Assembly: GCF_018325905.1 (NCBI RefSeq)
Contig: NZ_AP021901.1
Coordinates: 2,728,001-2,792,000 of the forward strand
Source of the DNA: Pseudomonas sp. St316
Lineage (GTDB): Bacteria; Pseudomonadota; Gammaproteobacteria; Pseudomonadales; Pseudomonadaceae
DNA: 64,000 bases
Direction of reading: 5' to 3'
How positions within the stretch are numbered: position 1 is the stretch's first letter; every line of letters starts with the position of its first letter. Both the position numbers and the translations under genes were made by a program. Of the stretch, positions 40,429 to 49,030 are shown one piece after another. Below the pieces are notes generated by a model that was given only the letters and a program-made list of their open reading frames with translations, did no database searches and was not told the DNA's origin.

Positions 40429-40774
40429 AATTCTAAAATGAGTTGATATGGAAAATATTTTCCAATAAAGTCAATTCCAGGTTACCGACAATCCTGTCTG
40501 TCTCTCGTCAAGCCAGCCTTGAACGTAAGACAGACGAAACAAAAACAAGAAACACAGCTAGGTACCGTCGATGAAAACCTTCAGTCGCTCTGCGTTTCAC
40601 CTGTCACATCTATTGCGCCTGTCCGCAGTCCTTCCCCTGTTCCAATCCCTGTGTATCCAGCGCAACGGCGCCGTGGTGTGTTGCATGCCCGGCGCGCCCA
40701 TCGTGCGCTTGCCCCGTTCCTGATCCGTCACGCCTTATCCATAAAACCAACAAAAAAGTGGAGAAAGACCGTTC
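40429..40774. promoter_or_regulatory. Control region of the inositol/sugar ABC transporter
   Basis: This 346-base gap carries the TGGAAAATATTTTCCA palindrome (40449-40464). There is also a possible 50-codon frame at 40571-40723 that I do not call a gene. The binding-protein gene has its own site, GTGGAGAAAG, before the ATG at 40775. The distance from palindrome to gene implies a long untranslated leader. Confidence 0.55.
40449..40464. promoter_or_regulatory. Perfect palindrome, candidate RpiR-type operator
   Basis: TGGAAAATATTTTCCA is a perfect 16-base palindrome and the best copy of the motif found before iolC (29188-29203). It links the transporter genes to the same regulator. Confidence 0.6.
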
Positions 40775-41701
40775 ATGAAGACCAAGACCCGTATCGCCTC
40801 GCTGGCCCTGTCGTTGATGCTTACCAGCGGCGCTGCCCTGGCGGACCTGAAGATCGGCGTCAGCATGTCCCAGTTCGATGACACCTGGTTGACTTACCTG
40901 CGCGAATCCATGGACAAGAAAGCCAAGTCCCTGCCGGACGGCGTCACCCTGCAGTTCGAAGACGCGCGCAGCGACGTGGTCAAGCAGTTGAGCCAGGTGG
41001 AAAGCTTCATCAGCCAGAAGGTCGATGCGCTCATCGTCAACCCGGTGGACACCGCCGCAACCCAGCGCATCACCAAGGCCGCCGTGGCCGCCGGTATTCC
41101 ACTGGTGTACGTCAACCGCCGTCCGGACGATCCGAAGTTGCCAGAAGGTGTGGTCACCGTGGCCTCCGATGACCTGGAAGCCGGCCGCATGCAGATGCAA
41201 TACCTGGCCGACAAGATGGGCGGCAAGGGCGACATCGTGATTCTGCTGGGCGACCTCGCCAATAACTCCACCACCAACCGCACCAAGGGCGTCAAGGAGG
41301 TGCTGGCCAAATACCCCGGCATCAAGATCGAGCAGGAACAGACGGGCACCTGGTCCCGTGACAAGGGCATGACCCTGGTCAATGACTGGCTGACCCAGGG
41401 CCGCGAGTTCCAGGCTGTGGTGTCCAACAACGACGAGATGGCCATCGGTGCCGCCATGGCCCTCAAGCAGGCGGGCACCAAGAAGGGCAGCGTACTGATT
41501 GCCGGGGTCGATGGCACGCCGGACGGTTTGAACGCGATCAAGAAAGGCGAGATGGCCGTCTCGGTGTTCCAGGACGCCAAGGGCCAGGCCGACGGCTCGA
41601 TCGATACGGCGGTGAAAATGGTCAAGAAACAGCCGGTCGAACAGTCCGTCTGGGTGCCGTATCGCCTGATCACGCCGGAAAACGTCGATCAGTTCAAGTG
41701 A
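40775..41701 (+). CDS. Sugar/inositol ABC transporter periplasmic binding protein
   Basis: A 308-residue ribose-type binding protein (Peripla_BP_4 fold). A Sec signal peptide (MKTKTRIASLALSLMLTSG, then AALA) is cleaved near residue 23 before DLKIGVSMSQFDDTWLTYLR. QVESFISQKVDALIVNPVDT, VVSNNDEMAIGAAMALKQAG and IAGVDGTPDGLNAIKKGEM are family regions. With the ATPase and permease that follow it makes a complete importer. The iol neighbours and shared operator suggest myo-inositol (compare IbpA of Caulobacter), though ribose-like sugars are possible. Confidence 0.92.
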   Translation: MKTKTRIASLALSLMLTSGAALADLKIGVSMSQFDDTWLTYLRESMDKKAKSLPDGVTLQFEDARSDVVKQLSQVESFISQKVDALIVNPVDTAATQRITKAAVAAGIPLVYVNRRPDDPKLPEGVVTVASDDLEAGRMQMQYLADKMGGKGDIVILLGDLANNSTTNRTKGVKEVLAKYPGIKIEQEQTGTWSRDKGMTLVNDWLTQGREFQAVVSNNDEMAIGAAMALKQAGTKKGSVLIAGVDGTPDGLNAIKKGEMAVSVFQDAKGQADGSIDTAVKMVKKQPVEQSVWVPYRLITPENVDQFK

Positions 41702-41736
41702 CGTTTGACGCACCGGTCCCACCACAACAATAAACA

Positions 41737-41762
41737 GGCAAGGTTGCAACGCCGACCTTGCC
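41737..41762 (+). other. Intercistronic hairpin between binding-protein and ATPase genes
   Basis: GGCAAGGT (41737-41744) pairs with ACCTTGCC (41755-41762) across ten bases. No U-run follows. Hairpins here commonly protect the upstream message, giving excess binding protein over ATPase and permease. Confidence 0.55.
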
Positions 41763-41778
41763 GAGGGAGTACCTGATC

Positions 41779-43332
41779 ATGTTCGCTTCAGCGACTGCTT
41801 CGAGCGCCCCGGCGATGACTTTCCGGCCGGACGCAATACCTGATGAACCGTATCTGCTGGAAGTCGTCAATGTCAGCAAAGGCTTTCCCGGCGTGGTGGC
41901 CCTGTCCGATGTACAACTGCGGGTACGCCCCGGTTCCGTGCTGGCCCTGATGGGCGAGAATGGCGCGGGCAAATCCACCTTGATGAAAATCATCGCCGGT
42001 ATCTACCAGCCGGACGCCGGCGAACTGCGTCTGCGCGGCAAGCCGGTGACGTTCGACACGCCGCTGGCGGCCTTGCAGGCCGGCATCGCGATGATCCATC
42101 AGGAACTGAACCTGATGCCCCACATGAGCATCGCCGAAAACATCTGGATCGGTCGCGAGCAGCTCAACGGCCTGCACATGGTCGACCATGGTGAGATGCA
42201 TCGCTGCACCGCCCGCCTGCTGGAGCGCCTGCGCATCAAGCTCGACCCCGAGGAGCAGGTGGGCAACCTGAGCATCGCCGAGCGGCAGATGGTGGAGATT
42301 GCCAAGGCCGTCTCGTATGACTCCGACATCCTGATCATGGACGAGCCGACCTCGGCCATTACCGAGACCGAAGTCGCCCACCTGTTCTCGATCATTGCCG
42401 ACCTCAAGTCCCAGGGCAAAGGCATCATCTACATCACCCACAAAATGAACGAGGTGTTTGCCATCGCCGATGAAGTGGCGGTGTTTCGCGACGGTGCCTA
42501 CATCGGCCTGCAACGGGCCGACAGCATGGACGGCGACAGCCTGATTTCGATGATGGTCGGGCGGGAACTGAGCCAGTTGTTCCCGGTGCGCGAGCAACCC
42601 ATCGGCGAATTGGTACTGTCGGTGCGCGACCTGAGCCTGGACGGCATCTTCAAAGGCGTGTCCTTCGACCTGCATGCCGGGGAGATCCTCGGCATCGCCG
42701 GGTTGATGGGCTCGGGCCGGACCAACGTGGCCGAGGCGATTTTCGGCGTGACCCCGAGTACCGGTGGCGAAATCCTGCTCGATGGCCAACCGGTGCGCAT
42801 CAGCGACCCGCACATGGCCATCGAGAAAGGCTTCGCGCTGTTGACCGAGGACCGCAAGCTCAGTGGCCTGTTCCCGTGCCTGTCGGTACTGGAAAACATG
42901 GAGATGGCGGTGTTGCCCCATTACGTCGGCAACGGCTTCATCCAGCAGAAAGCCCTGCGCGCCTTGTGTGAAGACATGTGCAAGAAGTTGCGGGTCAAGA
43001 CCCCGTCGCTGGAACAGTGCATCGATACTTTATCTGGCGGCAACCAGCAGAAAGCGCTGCTGGCCCGCTGGCTGATGACCAACCCGCGCATCCTGATCCT
43101 CGACGAGCCGACCCGTGGCATCGATGTCGGTGCCAAGGCCGAGATCTACCGGCTGATCTCCTACCTTGCCAGCGAAGGCATGGCGGTGATCATGATTTCC
43201 TCGGAGCTGCCGGAAGTGCTGGGCATGAGCGACCGGGTCATGGTGATGCACGAAGGCGACTTGATGGGCACCCTCGACCGCAGCGAAGCGACCCAGGAAC
43301 GAGTCATGCAACTGGCATCAGGCTTGTCCTGA
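41779..43332 (+). CDS. Sugar/inositol ABC transporter ATP-binding protein (RbsA-like, two domains)
   Basis: A 517-residue protein with two tandem ATPase domains. The first has Walker [10 protein letters not shown] near residues 61-69, [14 protein letters not shown] and Walker [11 protein letters not shown]. The second has a degenerate P-loop, GLMGSGRTN, and intact [16 protein letters not shown] and [11 protein letters not shown] motifs, the usual asymmetry of RbsA/MglA-type subunits. The ATG at 41779 follows GAGGGAG; a TTG at 41758 is unlikely. It energises import with the flanking binding protein and permease. Confidence 0.93.
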   Translation: MFASATASSAPAMTFRPDAIPDEPYLLEVVNVSKGFPGVVALSDVQLRVRPGSVLALMGENGAGKSTLMKIIAGIYQPDAGELRLRGKPVTFDTPLAALQAGIAMIHQELNLMPHMSIAENIWIGREQLNGLHMVDHGEMHRCTARLLERLRIKLDPEEQVGNLSIAERQMVEIAKAVSYDSDILIMDEPTSAITETEVAHLFSIIADLKSQGKGIIYITHKMNEVFAIADEVAVFRDGAYIGLQRADSMDGDSLISMMVGRELSQLFPVREQPIGELVLSVRDLSLDGIFKGVSFDLHAGEILGIAGLMGSGRTNVAEAIFGVTPSTGGEILLDGQPVRISDPHMAIEKGFALLTEDRKLSGLFPCLSVLENMEMAVLPHYVGNGFIQQKALRALCEDMCKKLRVKTPSLEQCIDTLSGGNQQKALLARWLMTNPRILILDEPTRGIDVGAKAEIYRLISYLASEGMAVIMISSELPEVLGMSDRVMVMHEGDLMGTLDRSEATQERVMQLASGLS

Positions 43333-43366
43333 TGCTCGTCAGTCCAGATAAAAAAGGTAAGTGGCT

Positions 43367-44389
43367 ATGAACGCGATACTGGAAAACAAACCCGCGGCAG
43401 CACCGAACAGGACCCGCCGACGGTTGCCGACGGAACTGAGTATCTTCCTGGTGCTGATCGGCATCGGCCTGGTGTTCGAAATGTTCGGCTGGATCATGCG
43501 CGACCAGAGTTTCCTGATGAACTCCCAGCGCCTGGTGCTGATGATCCTGCAAGTGTCGATCATCGGCCTGCTGGCCATCGGCGTGACCCAGGTGATCATC
43601 ACCACCGGTATCGACCTGTCGTCCGGCTCGGTGCTGGCGCTGTCGGCGATGATTGCCGCCAGCCTGGCCCAGACTTCCGACTTCGCCCGGGCGGTGTTTC
43701 CCTCCTTGACGGACTTGCCGGTGTGGATACCGGTGGTGGCGGGGCTCGGCGTAGGGCTGCTGGCCGGGGCGATCAACGGCAGCATCATCGCCATGACCGG
43801 TATTCCGCCGTTCATTGCCACCCTCGGCATGATGGTCTCGGCCCGTGGCTTGGCGCGCTACTACACCGAAGGCCAACCGGTGAGCATGCTGTCCGATTCC
43901 TATACCGCCATTGGGCATGGCGCGATGCCGGTGATCATCTTCCTGGTGGTGGCGGTGATCTTCCACATCGCCCTGCGCTACACCAAGTATGGCAAGTACA
44001 CCTACGCCATCGGCGGCAACATGCAGGCGGCGCGTACGTCGGGCATCAACGTCAAGCGCCATCTGGTGATCGTCTACAGCATTGCCGGGTTGTTGGCGGG
44101 GTTGGCCGGGGTGGTGGCCTCGGCGCGGGCGGCGACCGGACAGGCGGGCATGGGCATGTCCTATGAGCTGGACGCGATTGCCGCGGCCGTGATCGGCGGC
44201 ACCAGCCTGGCGGGCGGGGTGGGGCGCATCACTGGCACCGTGATCGGGGCGCTGATCCTCGGGGTGATGGCCAGCGGTTTCACCTTCGTCGGTGTCGATG
44301 CTTACATCCAGGACATCATCAAGGGGCTGATCATCGTGGTGGCGGTGGTCATCGACCAGTACCGCAACAAGCGCAAACTCAAGCGCTGA
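43367..44389 (+). CDS. Sugar/inositol ABC transporter permease (RbsC-like)
   Basis: A 340-residue membrane protein with about nine to ten hydrophobic segments. Family stretches include ITTGIDLSSGSVLALSAMIA, MTGIPPFIATLGMMVSARGL and YAIGGNMQAARTSGINVKRH, followed by AAAVIGGTSLAGGVGRITGT. The ATG at 43367 has AAGGT eight bases upstream; a GTG two codons earlier is possible. It is the last gene of the transporter operon, and a terminator-like stem follows. Confidence 0.93.
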   Translation: MNAILENKPAAAPNRTRRRLPTELSIFLVLIGIGLVFEMFGWIMRDQSFLMNSQRLVLMILQVSIIGLLAIGVTQVIITTGIDLSSGSVLALSAMIAASLAQTSDFARAVFPSLTDLPVWIPVVAGLGVGLLAGAINGSIIAMTGIPPFIATLGMMVSARGLARYYTEGQPVSMLSDSYTAIGHGAMPVIIFLVVAVIFHIALRYTKYGKYTYAIGGNMQAARTSGINVKRHLVIVYSIAGLLAGLAGVVASARAATGQAGMGMSYELDAIAAAVIGGTSLAGGVGRITGTVIGALILGVMASGFTFVGVDAYIQDIIKGLIIVVAVVIDQYRNKRKLKR

Positions 44390-44403
44390 GACCCGGAAAT
44401 TGT

Positions 44404-44445
44404 GACAAAGCGCCACGCCTGACCCGCGTGGCGTTGCCATTTGTC
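44404..44445 (+). terminator. Terminator-like stem after the ABC permease
   Basis: CGCCACGC (44411-44418) pairs with GCGTGGCG (44426-44433), and outer GACAAA (44404-44409) pairs with TTTGTC (44440-44445). A T-rich TTCTC follows. This probably ends the transporter transcript. Confidence 0.65.
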
Positions 44446-44646
44446 TTCTCAATACAGCTATTGCACCGAATTTCTTGTTATAAACGCACTCCGATGACTG
44501 CCAAAAGCCTGTCAGAGAACATTTGAAGGGGTTGTCGGACATTTTACCTATGTTTTCAGTTGCTGAGGCCTCGACTCGGCCTTAGACTGCCGCCCCTCTT
44601 AAATTGAGTGCCGGGTGGCGCTTGGAATAGACGGCGCCTTCCTGAT

Positions 44647-44675
44647 GAGCGTCGCAGCTGCGCTGCGGGACGCTC
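44647..44675 (+). other. Leader hairpin upstream of the dksA-like gene
   Basis: GAGCGTC+GCAGC (44647-44658) pairs with GCTGC (44662-44666) and GACGCTC (44669-44675) with a two-base bulge. It ends 40 bases before the start codon. No gene lies in the 44390-44715 gap; the rest is A+T-richer promoter-like sequence. Confidence 0.5.
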
Positions 44676-44715
44676 CATAATTCGCCTTAATGCACGTTTT
44701 TTTATAGAGATATCA

Positions 44716-45120
44716 ATGACAAAGGAAAAGTTGCTGGCCATGCCGGCGGATGACTACATGAATGCCGAGCAGCTGGCTTTCTTCACCAAGCTGTTGCAGA
44801 ACATGAAAGTTGAAACCCACGAGCGCATCGAACAGAACCGAATCGCCATTGAGAGCCTGGACACCCCGGCTGACCCGGCGGACGCTGCTTCCGTAGAAGA
44901 AGAGCGTACCTGGCTGGTCAACGCCATCGATCGCGACCAGCGCATGCTGCCTCAGTTGGAGCAGGCCCTGGACCGCATCAACGACGACAGCTTCGGCTGG
45001 TGCGACGACAGCGGCGAGCCGATCGGCCTCAAGCGCCTGCTGATCAGCCCGACCACCAAGTACTGCATCGAAGCCCAGGAACGTCACGAACAGATCGACA
45101 AGCACCAGCGTCAGGCCTGA
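44716..45120 (+). CDS. DksA/TraR family protein with incomplete zinc finger (DksA2-like)
   Basis: A 134-residue protein of the DksA family, which binds the RNA polymerase secondary channel with ppGpp. The coiled-coil tip DPADAAS keeps the D-x2-D-x-A pattern used by DksA. The zinc finger is reduced: CDDS and CIEA replace the two CxxC pairs (GWCDDSGEPIG, then KYCIEAQERHE). Two cysteines remain, as in the zinc-independent DksA2 of P. aeruginosa. The ATG at 44716 (MTKEKLLAMPADDY) was chosen over upstream frames. A strong terminator follows, so it is a single-gene unit. Confidence 0.87.
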   Translation: MTKEKLLAMPADDYMNAEQLAFFTKLLQNMKVETHERIEQNRIAIESLDTPADPADAASVEEERTWLVNAIDRDQRMLPQLEQALDRINDDSFGWCDDSGEPIGLKRLLISPTTKYCIEAQERHEQIDKHQRQA

Positions 45121-45134
45121 TTCGCGTTTTCCAA

Positions 45135-45175
45135 AAAGATCGCGACCTTTTGACGAAGGCCGCGATCTTTTGCTT
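45135..45175 (+). terminator. Intrinsic terminator of the dksA-like gene
   Basis: AAAGATCGCG (45135-45144) pairs with CGCGATCTTT (45161-45170); CCTT and AAGG extend the stem inward. TTGCTTT follows on the plus strand, and the upstream A-run makes it usable on either strand. Confidence 0.8.
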
Positions 45176-45297
45176 TCGCCTGTGCTCGTTCGTCTACTCC
45201 CGTTGATCTGCTGCAAGAACGCGACTAATGGACCATGGATAATGGCTCTGTAGTGGCGTTTAATGCGGTCATAACAACGAGAGTGTGGGTGACGAAC

Positions 45298-46902
45298 ATG
45301 GCGACAGACGGAACGCTGACCGGTGCAGTGTCGGCCTCGGTACCTGAGACAAAAAGCACGGCGCGCTGGCTGACGCCGACCTTGCAGAGTCTCGCCCTGG
45401 CATTGCTGCTGTGCGGCATGGCCCTGGGCGGCTGGTCGCTGTACCTGGGCCTGCCGCTGGTCATGCTCATCGTCTGGTTGCCACGCCTGCGTTCGCGCGT
45501 GGCCGCAGCGTCCGCACCCGCGACCGACACACTGGCCGAGCTGACTCGCGACCTGTCCTACACTACCAGCCATAATGCGCTGTCAGCGGCCGGTGTCGCC
45601 TATTCGGTCAAGCAACTGGCCGGCAAGGTCCAGTCCCAACTCGACGCGGCGGCGCAGATCGTCAGCAATGCCGAATCGATGATCGCCACCGAGCAAGCCA
45701 CTTCGCAACTCAGCCAGCAAGCGCTGGGCGCCGCCAGCGAGGCCCATCGCAGCAGTGTGGCCGGGCGCAGCGAACTGGTGGAATCGATCAGCCGCATGCA
45801 CCAGCTCAGCCAGCGCGCAAACGACAGCCGTGAGTTGATCGAGGCCTTGAGTGTGCGCAGCGATGAAATCCAGCGGGTCAGCCTGGTGATCCAGTCGATC
45901 GCCAGCCAGACCAACCTGCTGGCGCTGAACGCGGCCATCGAGGCGGCGCGGGCTGGTGAGCATGGCCGTGGGTTCGCGGTGGTGGCCGATGAGGTCCGCG
46001 GCCTGGCCGGGCGCACGGCTGCGGCGACGGGCGAGGTCGGCGTGATGGTGGCCGACATCCAGCAGCGCACCGCCCAGGTGGTGGAGCAGATCCGTCAACT
46101 GGCCGCTGACCTGGACATTGGCGTGCAGCAGGTCGAACACACCGGCCAACACTTGGAAAACATCGCCCGGCTCGCCGCTGGCGTCGAAACCCAGGTCAGC
46201 GCCATCGCCGAAGGCACCGACACCAATCGCGAACAACTCGACAGCCTGTTCCACGCCATCGAGCAGATGCGCGGCGACCTGTCCATCAGCGACCAGCAGA
46301 CCCAGCGCCTGGCCGAGGCGGCGGTACAAATGGAAGGTCAGGCCGAAACCATCAGCGAACGCCTGGCCGAGGTGGGTCTCGACGATTATCACCAACGGGT
46401 CTACGACCTAGCGCGGGAAGGGGCGAGCCAGATCGCTGCGCAGTTCGAAGCCGATATCGACCAGGGCCGTGTCAGCCTGGATGACCTGTTCGACCGCAAC
46501 TACCAGCCCATCCCCAATACCCAGCCAGCCAAATTCCAGACCCGTTTTGACCGTTACACCGACCAGGTACTGCCGGCGATCCAGGAGCCCTTGCTTGCCC
46601 GGCATGAGGGCCTGGTGTTTGCGATTGCCTGCACCCAGCAGGGCTATGTGCCGACCCATAACAAGGTCTTCAGCCAACCGCTGACCGGCGATCCCCAGGT
46701 GGACACGCTGAATAACCGCACCAAGCGCAAATTCTCCGATCGCACCGGGATCCGCTGCGGCAGCCACCAGCAGCCAGTGCTGCTCCAGACCTACACCCGC
46801 GACACGGGTGAGTTGATGCACGATCTTTCGGTCCCGATCATGCTCAAGGGGCGTCACTGGGGAGGCTTGCGCCTGGGCTACAAACCCGAGAAGCCGCGCT
46901 AG
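45298..46902 (+). CDS. Methyl-accepting chemotaxis protein with C-terminal sensor-like domain
   Basis: A 534-residue chemoreceptor. Two closely spaced membrane helices (about residues 26-62) leave almost no periplasmic loop. The signalling hairpin follows with the conserved tip [20 protein letters not shown] and [20 protein letters not shown]. Unusually, about 150 residues follow the signalling region ([55 protein letters not shown]), resembling a Cache-like fold. Sensing would thus be cytoplasmic. The ATG at 45298 was chosen because the next upstream start would add a non-conserved stretch. No che genes are nearby. Confidence 0.88.
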   Translation: MATDGTLTGAVSASVPETKSTARWLTPTLQSLALALLLCGMALGGWSLYLGLPLVMLIVWLPRLRSRVAAASAPATDTLAELTRDLSYTTSHNALSAAGVAYSVKQLAGKVQSQLDAAAQIVSNAESMIATEQATSQLSQQALGAASEAHRSSVAGRSELVESISRMHQLSQRANDSRELIEALSVRSDEIQRVSLVIQSIASQTNLLALNAAIEAARAGEHGRGFAVVADEVRGLAGRTAAATGEVGVMVADIQQRTAQVVEQIRQLAADLDIGVQQVEHTGQHLENIARLAAGVETQVSAIAEGTDTNREQLDSLFHAIEQMRGDLSISDQQTQRLAEAAVQMEGQAETISERLAEVGLDDYHQRVYDLAREGASQIAAQFEADIDQGRVSLDDLFDRNYQPIPNTQPAKFQTRFDRYTDQVLPAIQEPLLARHEGLVFAIACTQQGYVPTHNKVFSQPLTGDPQVDTLNNRTKRKFSDRTGIRCGSHQQPVLLQTYTRDTGELMHDLSVPIMLKGRHWGGLRLGYKPEKPR

Positions 46903-46906
46903 GCTG

Positions 46907-46994
46907 CGGGAGCAAAGCTAGCTCGCGATGCAGGCGCCTCGGTTCCCTGGAAAACCGCGTCGTCTTCATCGCGAGCAAGCTTTGCTCCCACAGG
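46907..46994. repeat. REP pair with GCAGGCGCCTCGGTTCC spacer
   Basis: CGGGAGCAAAGCTAGCTCGCGA and ATCGCGAGCAAGCTTTGCTCCCACA flank GCAGGCGCCTCGGTTCCCTGG. The same spacer occurs at 60118-60136, so the two loci carry related mobile copies. Confidence 0.85.
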
Positions 46995-47046
46995 TAAATC
47001 CCAATCGCCACAAAGGCGCTGGTGCACACGCCAATGGGACTTGCCG

Positions 47047-47283
47047 CTACTTGCCGTCGTGCAGGCGCACGTTCAGCTGATCCACCAGCACTGCCTCTTC
47101 GCCATCGGCGAGCAGCCATTCCCGGAGCAGGTCTTTTTGCTGGTCCGACCAGAAATCGGCCTCCACCAGCTTGGTCTCCGGGGTCAGCGGGTGGGCGATG
47201 ATGAAGTCGTCAATGGCCTTGTCGTCGGAGGGTAGGCCCAGTTGGTCGAACAGGGTCTTGAGTTCGTGGGAAGGTTGTTCCAT
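47047..47283 (-). CDS. DUF2789 family protein
   Basis: A 78-residue acidic cytoplasmic protein of unknown function. The pattern HELKTLFDQLGLPSDDKAID, HPLTPETKLVEADFW and LLREWLLADGEEAVLVDQLN is typical of DUF2789. AGGAGAC lies just before the ATG on the minus strand. It appears to be a single gene, convergent with the chemoreceptor gene. Confidence 0.85.
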   Translation of the reverse strand: MEQPSHELKTLFDQLGLPSDDKAIDDFIIAHPLTPETKLVEADFWSDQQKDLLREWLLADGEEAVLVDQLNVRLHDGK

Positions 47284-47370
47284 GGGAGTCTCCTTTGGGC
47301 AGGGCGCCGTCGTGGCGCCTCGGTGCTTCCCTTTATCTGAGGCAAGCGGTCATCAGGAGTTCGATCGGGC

Positions 47371-47601
47371 TCAGGCTTTCAAGGCCCCTTCGTCCACGGC
47401 GGCCTTCAAGGCCTTGGCCGCTTCCCTGGCTGCCTCGGCGGCGATCTCCGCAGTCTTGAACCAGCGATCCTTCTCCACCTGGTGGCAACTGACGGTGGTC
47501 AAGGGTGGCTTGGCGCGCATAACGATGACGGCCTGGAACTCGCCTTCGATTTCTCTGGCTTCGCCCCGGATAAAAAATTCGCCGATATCAAATTCCGTCA
47601 C
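47371..47601 (-). CDS. Small conserved protein of unknown function
   Basis: A 76-residue protein I do not recognise. I place the start at a GTG at 47601 (MTEFDIGEFFIRGEARE) because GAGGAGAAGG lies just upstream on the minus strand. An upstream ATG at 47625 would put that ribosome binding site inside the coding region. The N-terminal half is beta-like with alternating charges. The C-terminal half is an alanine/lysine/glutamate helix (EIAAEAAREAAKALKAAVDE). There is no signal peptide or membrane segment. Confidence 0.65.
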   Translation of the reverse strand: MTEFDIGEFFIRGEAREIEGEFQAVIVMRAKPPLTTVSCHQVEKDRWFKTAEIAAEAAREAAKALKAAVDEGALKA

Positions 47602-47732
47602 GTCGCGCCTTCTCCTCGAAGTCATACTATGGGTGCGCGATCCGTCGATGGGCGACGGCTTCGCTGGGCGGGCAGTATGGCAGCAGTTGCCCGTCGACGG
47701 CTGAGTTAAGTCATGGACGGGCATAGATAAGC

Positions 47733-47969
47733 TCAGGCGCTGCGTTCGAGACGCCTGGCCAGGTAGCAGGCTTCGTTATGATCGGTTCGGAATCCTCTTA
47801 CACGTCCGGTCGATGTTTCCTCAATGTGAAAAAAACACTTGCCCGCCAAAACGACTCGATAACGCGGCTGTATCAACGAAATAGGCAGGCGATCGACGCC
47901 GTCGAAGGTGTCAGCTGGATCAGCGATGCAAGGTGGGAAGGGGTGAGGCAGGGTTGTGAAAGTGGCCAT
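47733..47969 (-). CDS. Small conserved hypothetical protein
   Basis: A 78-residue protein of unknown function. The minus-strand start has AAAAGGA seven bases upstream, a strong site supporting a real gene. The C-terminal part (RYRVVLAGKCFFHIEETSTG, then RVRGFRTDHNEACYLARRLE) has a compact pattern of strands followed by a helix, and I have the impression of similar Pseudomonas proteins. No catalytic motif is evident. Confidence 0.6.
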   Translation of the reverse strand: MATFTTLPHPFPPCIADPADTFDGVDRLPISLIQPRYRVVLAGKCFFHIEETSTGRVRGFRTDHNEACYLARRLERSA

Positions 47970-48079
47970 GTGAATTCCTTTTCTATGGTTTACCGACGAA
48001 TTGTCGGGTACTTCGAGTAGTCTCCACGCCGTCGGCTGCTCTAGAATCAGCAGTGTCGTGTGGACGGTTGCGCCTATCT

Positions 48080-48119
48080 AAAGCAATTTTTTTTGGGCTC
48101 GATGTCAGAAAATTGCTTT
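48080..48119. terminator. A+T-rich inverted repeat, possible bidirectional terminator
   Basis: AAAGCAATTTT (48080-48090) pairs exactly with AAAATTGCTTT (48109-48119) across 18 bases, and T-runs lie on both sides. It sits in the 47970-48375 gap, between the divergent small gene at 47733-47969 and the gene at 48376. Confidence 0.5.
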
Positions 48120-48199
48120 TTTAAGTGAGAAACTTCCCTAAAGTTAGTAGTCCCATCTTTTCCGATGCTCAGAGTGGCTTTTTCCTTCAGCCTCTGGCG

Positions 48200-48358
48200 A
48201 CCCCCCGGGAAAGACGGCGAGAGCGGCAACCTTTAGTCTGCTCTCGGCCCGGGACAGGGCGCGCCGTTCACTTCGAATTTCAGTTACAGGTCCATTACGA
48301 CACTACAGTCGGCACGGGTTCTCGTGGTCCGTCCTTTGCGCAGGGCGGGCCTTTTTCA
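48200..48358 (+). ncRNA. Structured leader or small RNA upstream of the 48376 gene
   Basis: CGAGAGC (48218-48224) pairs with GCTCTCG (48240-48246), extended by CCCGGG (48204-48209) with CCCGGG (48248-48253). Further on, GTCCGTCCT and AGGGCGGGC around a TTGCGC loop form a nine-pair stem followed by CTTTTT, a terminator-like end about 20 bases before the TTG start at 48376. This could be an attenuated leader or a separate small RNA. I cannot assign it to a known family. Confidence 0.5.
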
Positions 48359-48375
48359 AAGATGGGGATGTTTCC

Positions 48376-48846
48376 TTGGCAGTAAGTAATCTCGACATGC
48401 ATGCGTTATTCGTACTTGGTGACCTGCGGGCAAAACTGGTCAAACTCTTCCAGTCACGTTTCGTCTACATCACCGAGCAGACCGCCGAAGGTATTTATGT
48501 CGCCGAAATCGACACCGAGTCGGCCCTGGTGGTCGATGACAAGCCCAGGCTCGAACTCAAGGTCGGTGATCATTTTCGCGCAGCGGTGTTGCCCAGCCGC
48601 GAAGGTGGCAAGTTTGAAATCCGCTTTCGCGAAATCAAGCTGGCGGTCTATGGCCTTGGCGATTACGCCTTCGTCACGACCCCCGGTGGTCAGGCAATCC
48701 TGTTCAAGGAAGGCCACAGCGTGGTGACTGTGTTTGCGGCCAACGAACAGCTGCAAGAAGGCTTGACCAAGACCCTGAAGGCGGTCACCGCCAAGGCCGC
48801 CAAGTGGCGCAAGGGCGAACTGGTGACCTTCAAGGCCAGCGAGTGA
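48376..48846 (+). CDS. Conserved hypothetical protein
   Basis: A 156-residue protein whose function I do not recognise. It appears as a soluble alpha/beta protein: LVKLFQSRFVYITEQTAEGI, a strand-rich middle (HFRAAVLPSREGGKFEIRFR, AFVTTPGGQAILFKEGHSVV), and a lysine-rich C-terminus (KTLKAVTAKAAKWRKGELV). The start is a TTG at 48376 with GGGGAT eight bases upstream; ATG at 48397 is the alternative, with a poorer site. The structured leader directly before it suggests post-transcriptional control. Confidence 0.75.
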   Translation: MAVSNLDMHALFVLGDLRAKLVKLFQSRFVYITEQTAEGIYVAEIDTESALVVDDKPRLELKVGDHFRAAVLPSREGGKFEIRFREIKLAVYGLGDYAFVTTPGGQAILFKEGHSVVTVFAANEQLQEGLTKTLKAVTAKAAKWRKGELVTFKASE

Positions 48847-49030
48847 TCGCTTCGGACCGCTGAAAAGTGCATAGGCATCGGGCTTGTGGGGCTGTGCGCC
48901 CAAACCGCCGACAGTTTCGCAAGATCTCGCTGGAACCTCGGCTACAGTCAATTGACTGAACTATTCAGGGCTTGCGTTCGGTTACGCAGGGCCGTTCAGC
49001 TATTGCTGTATCTAGCATGAGGTGCAAAGC

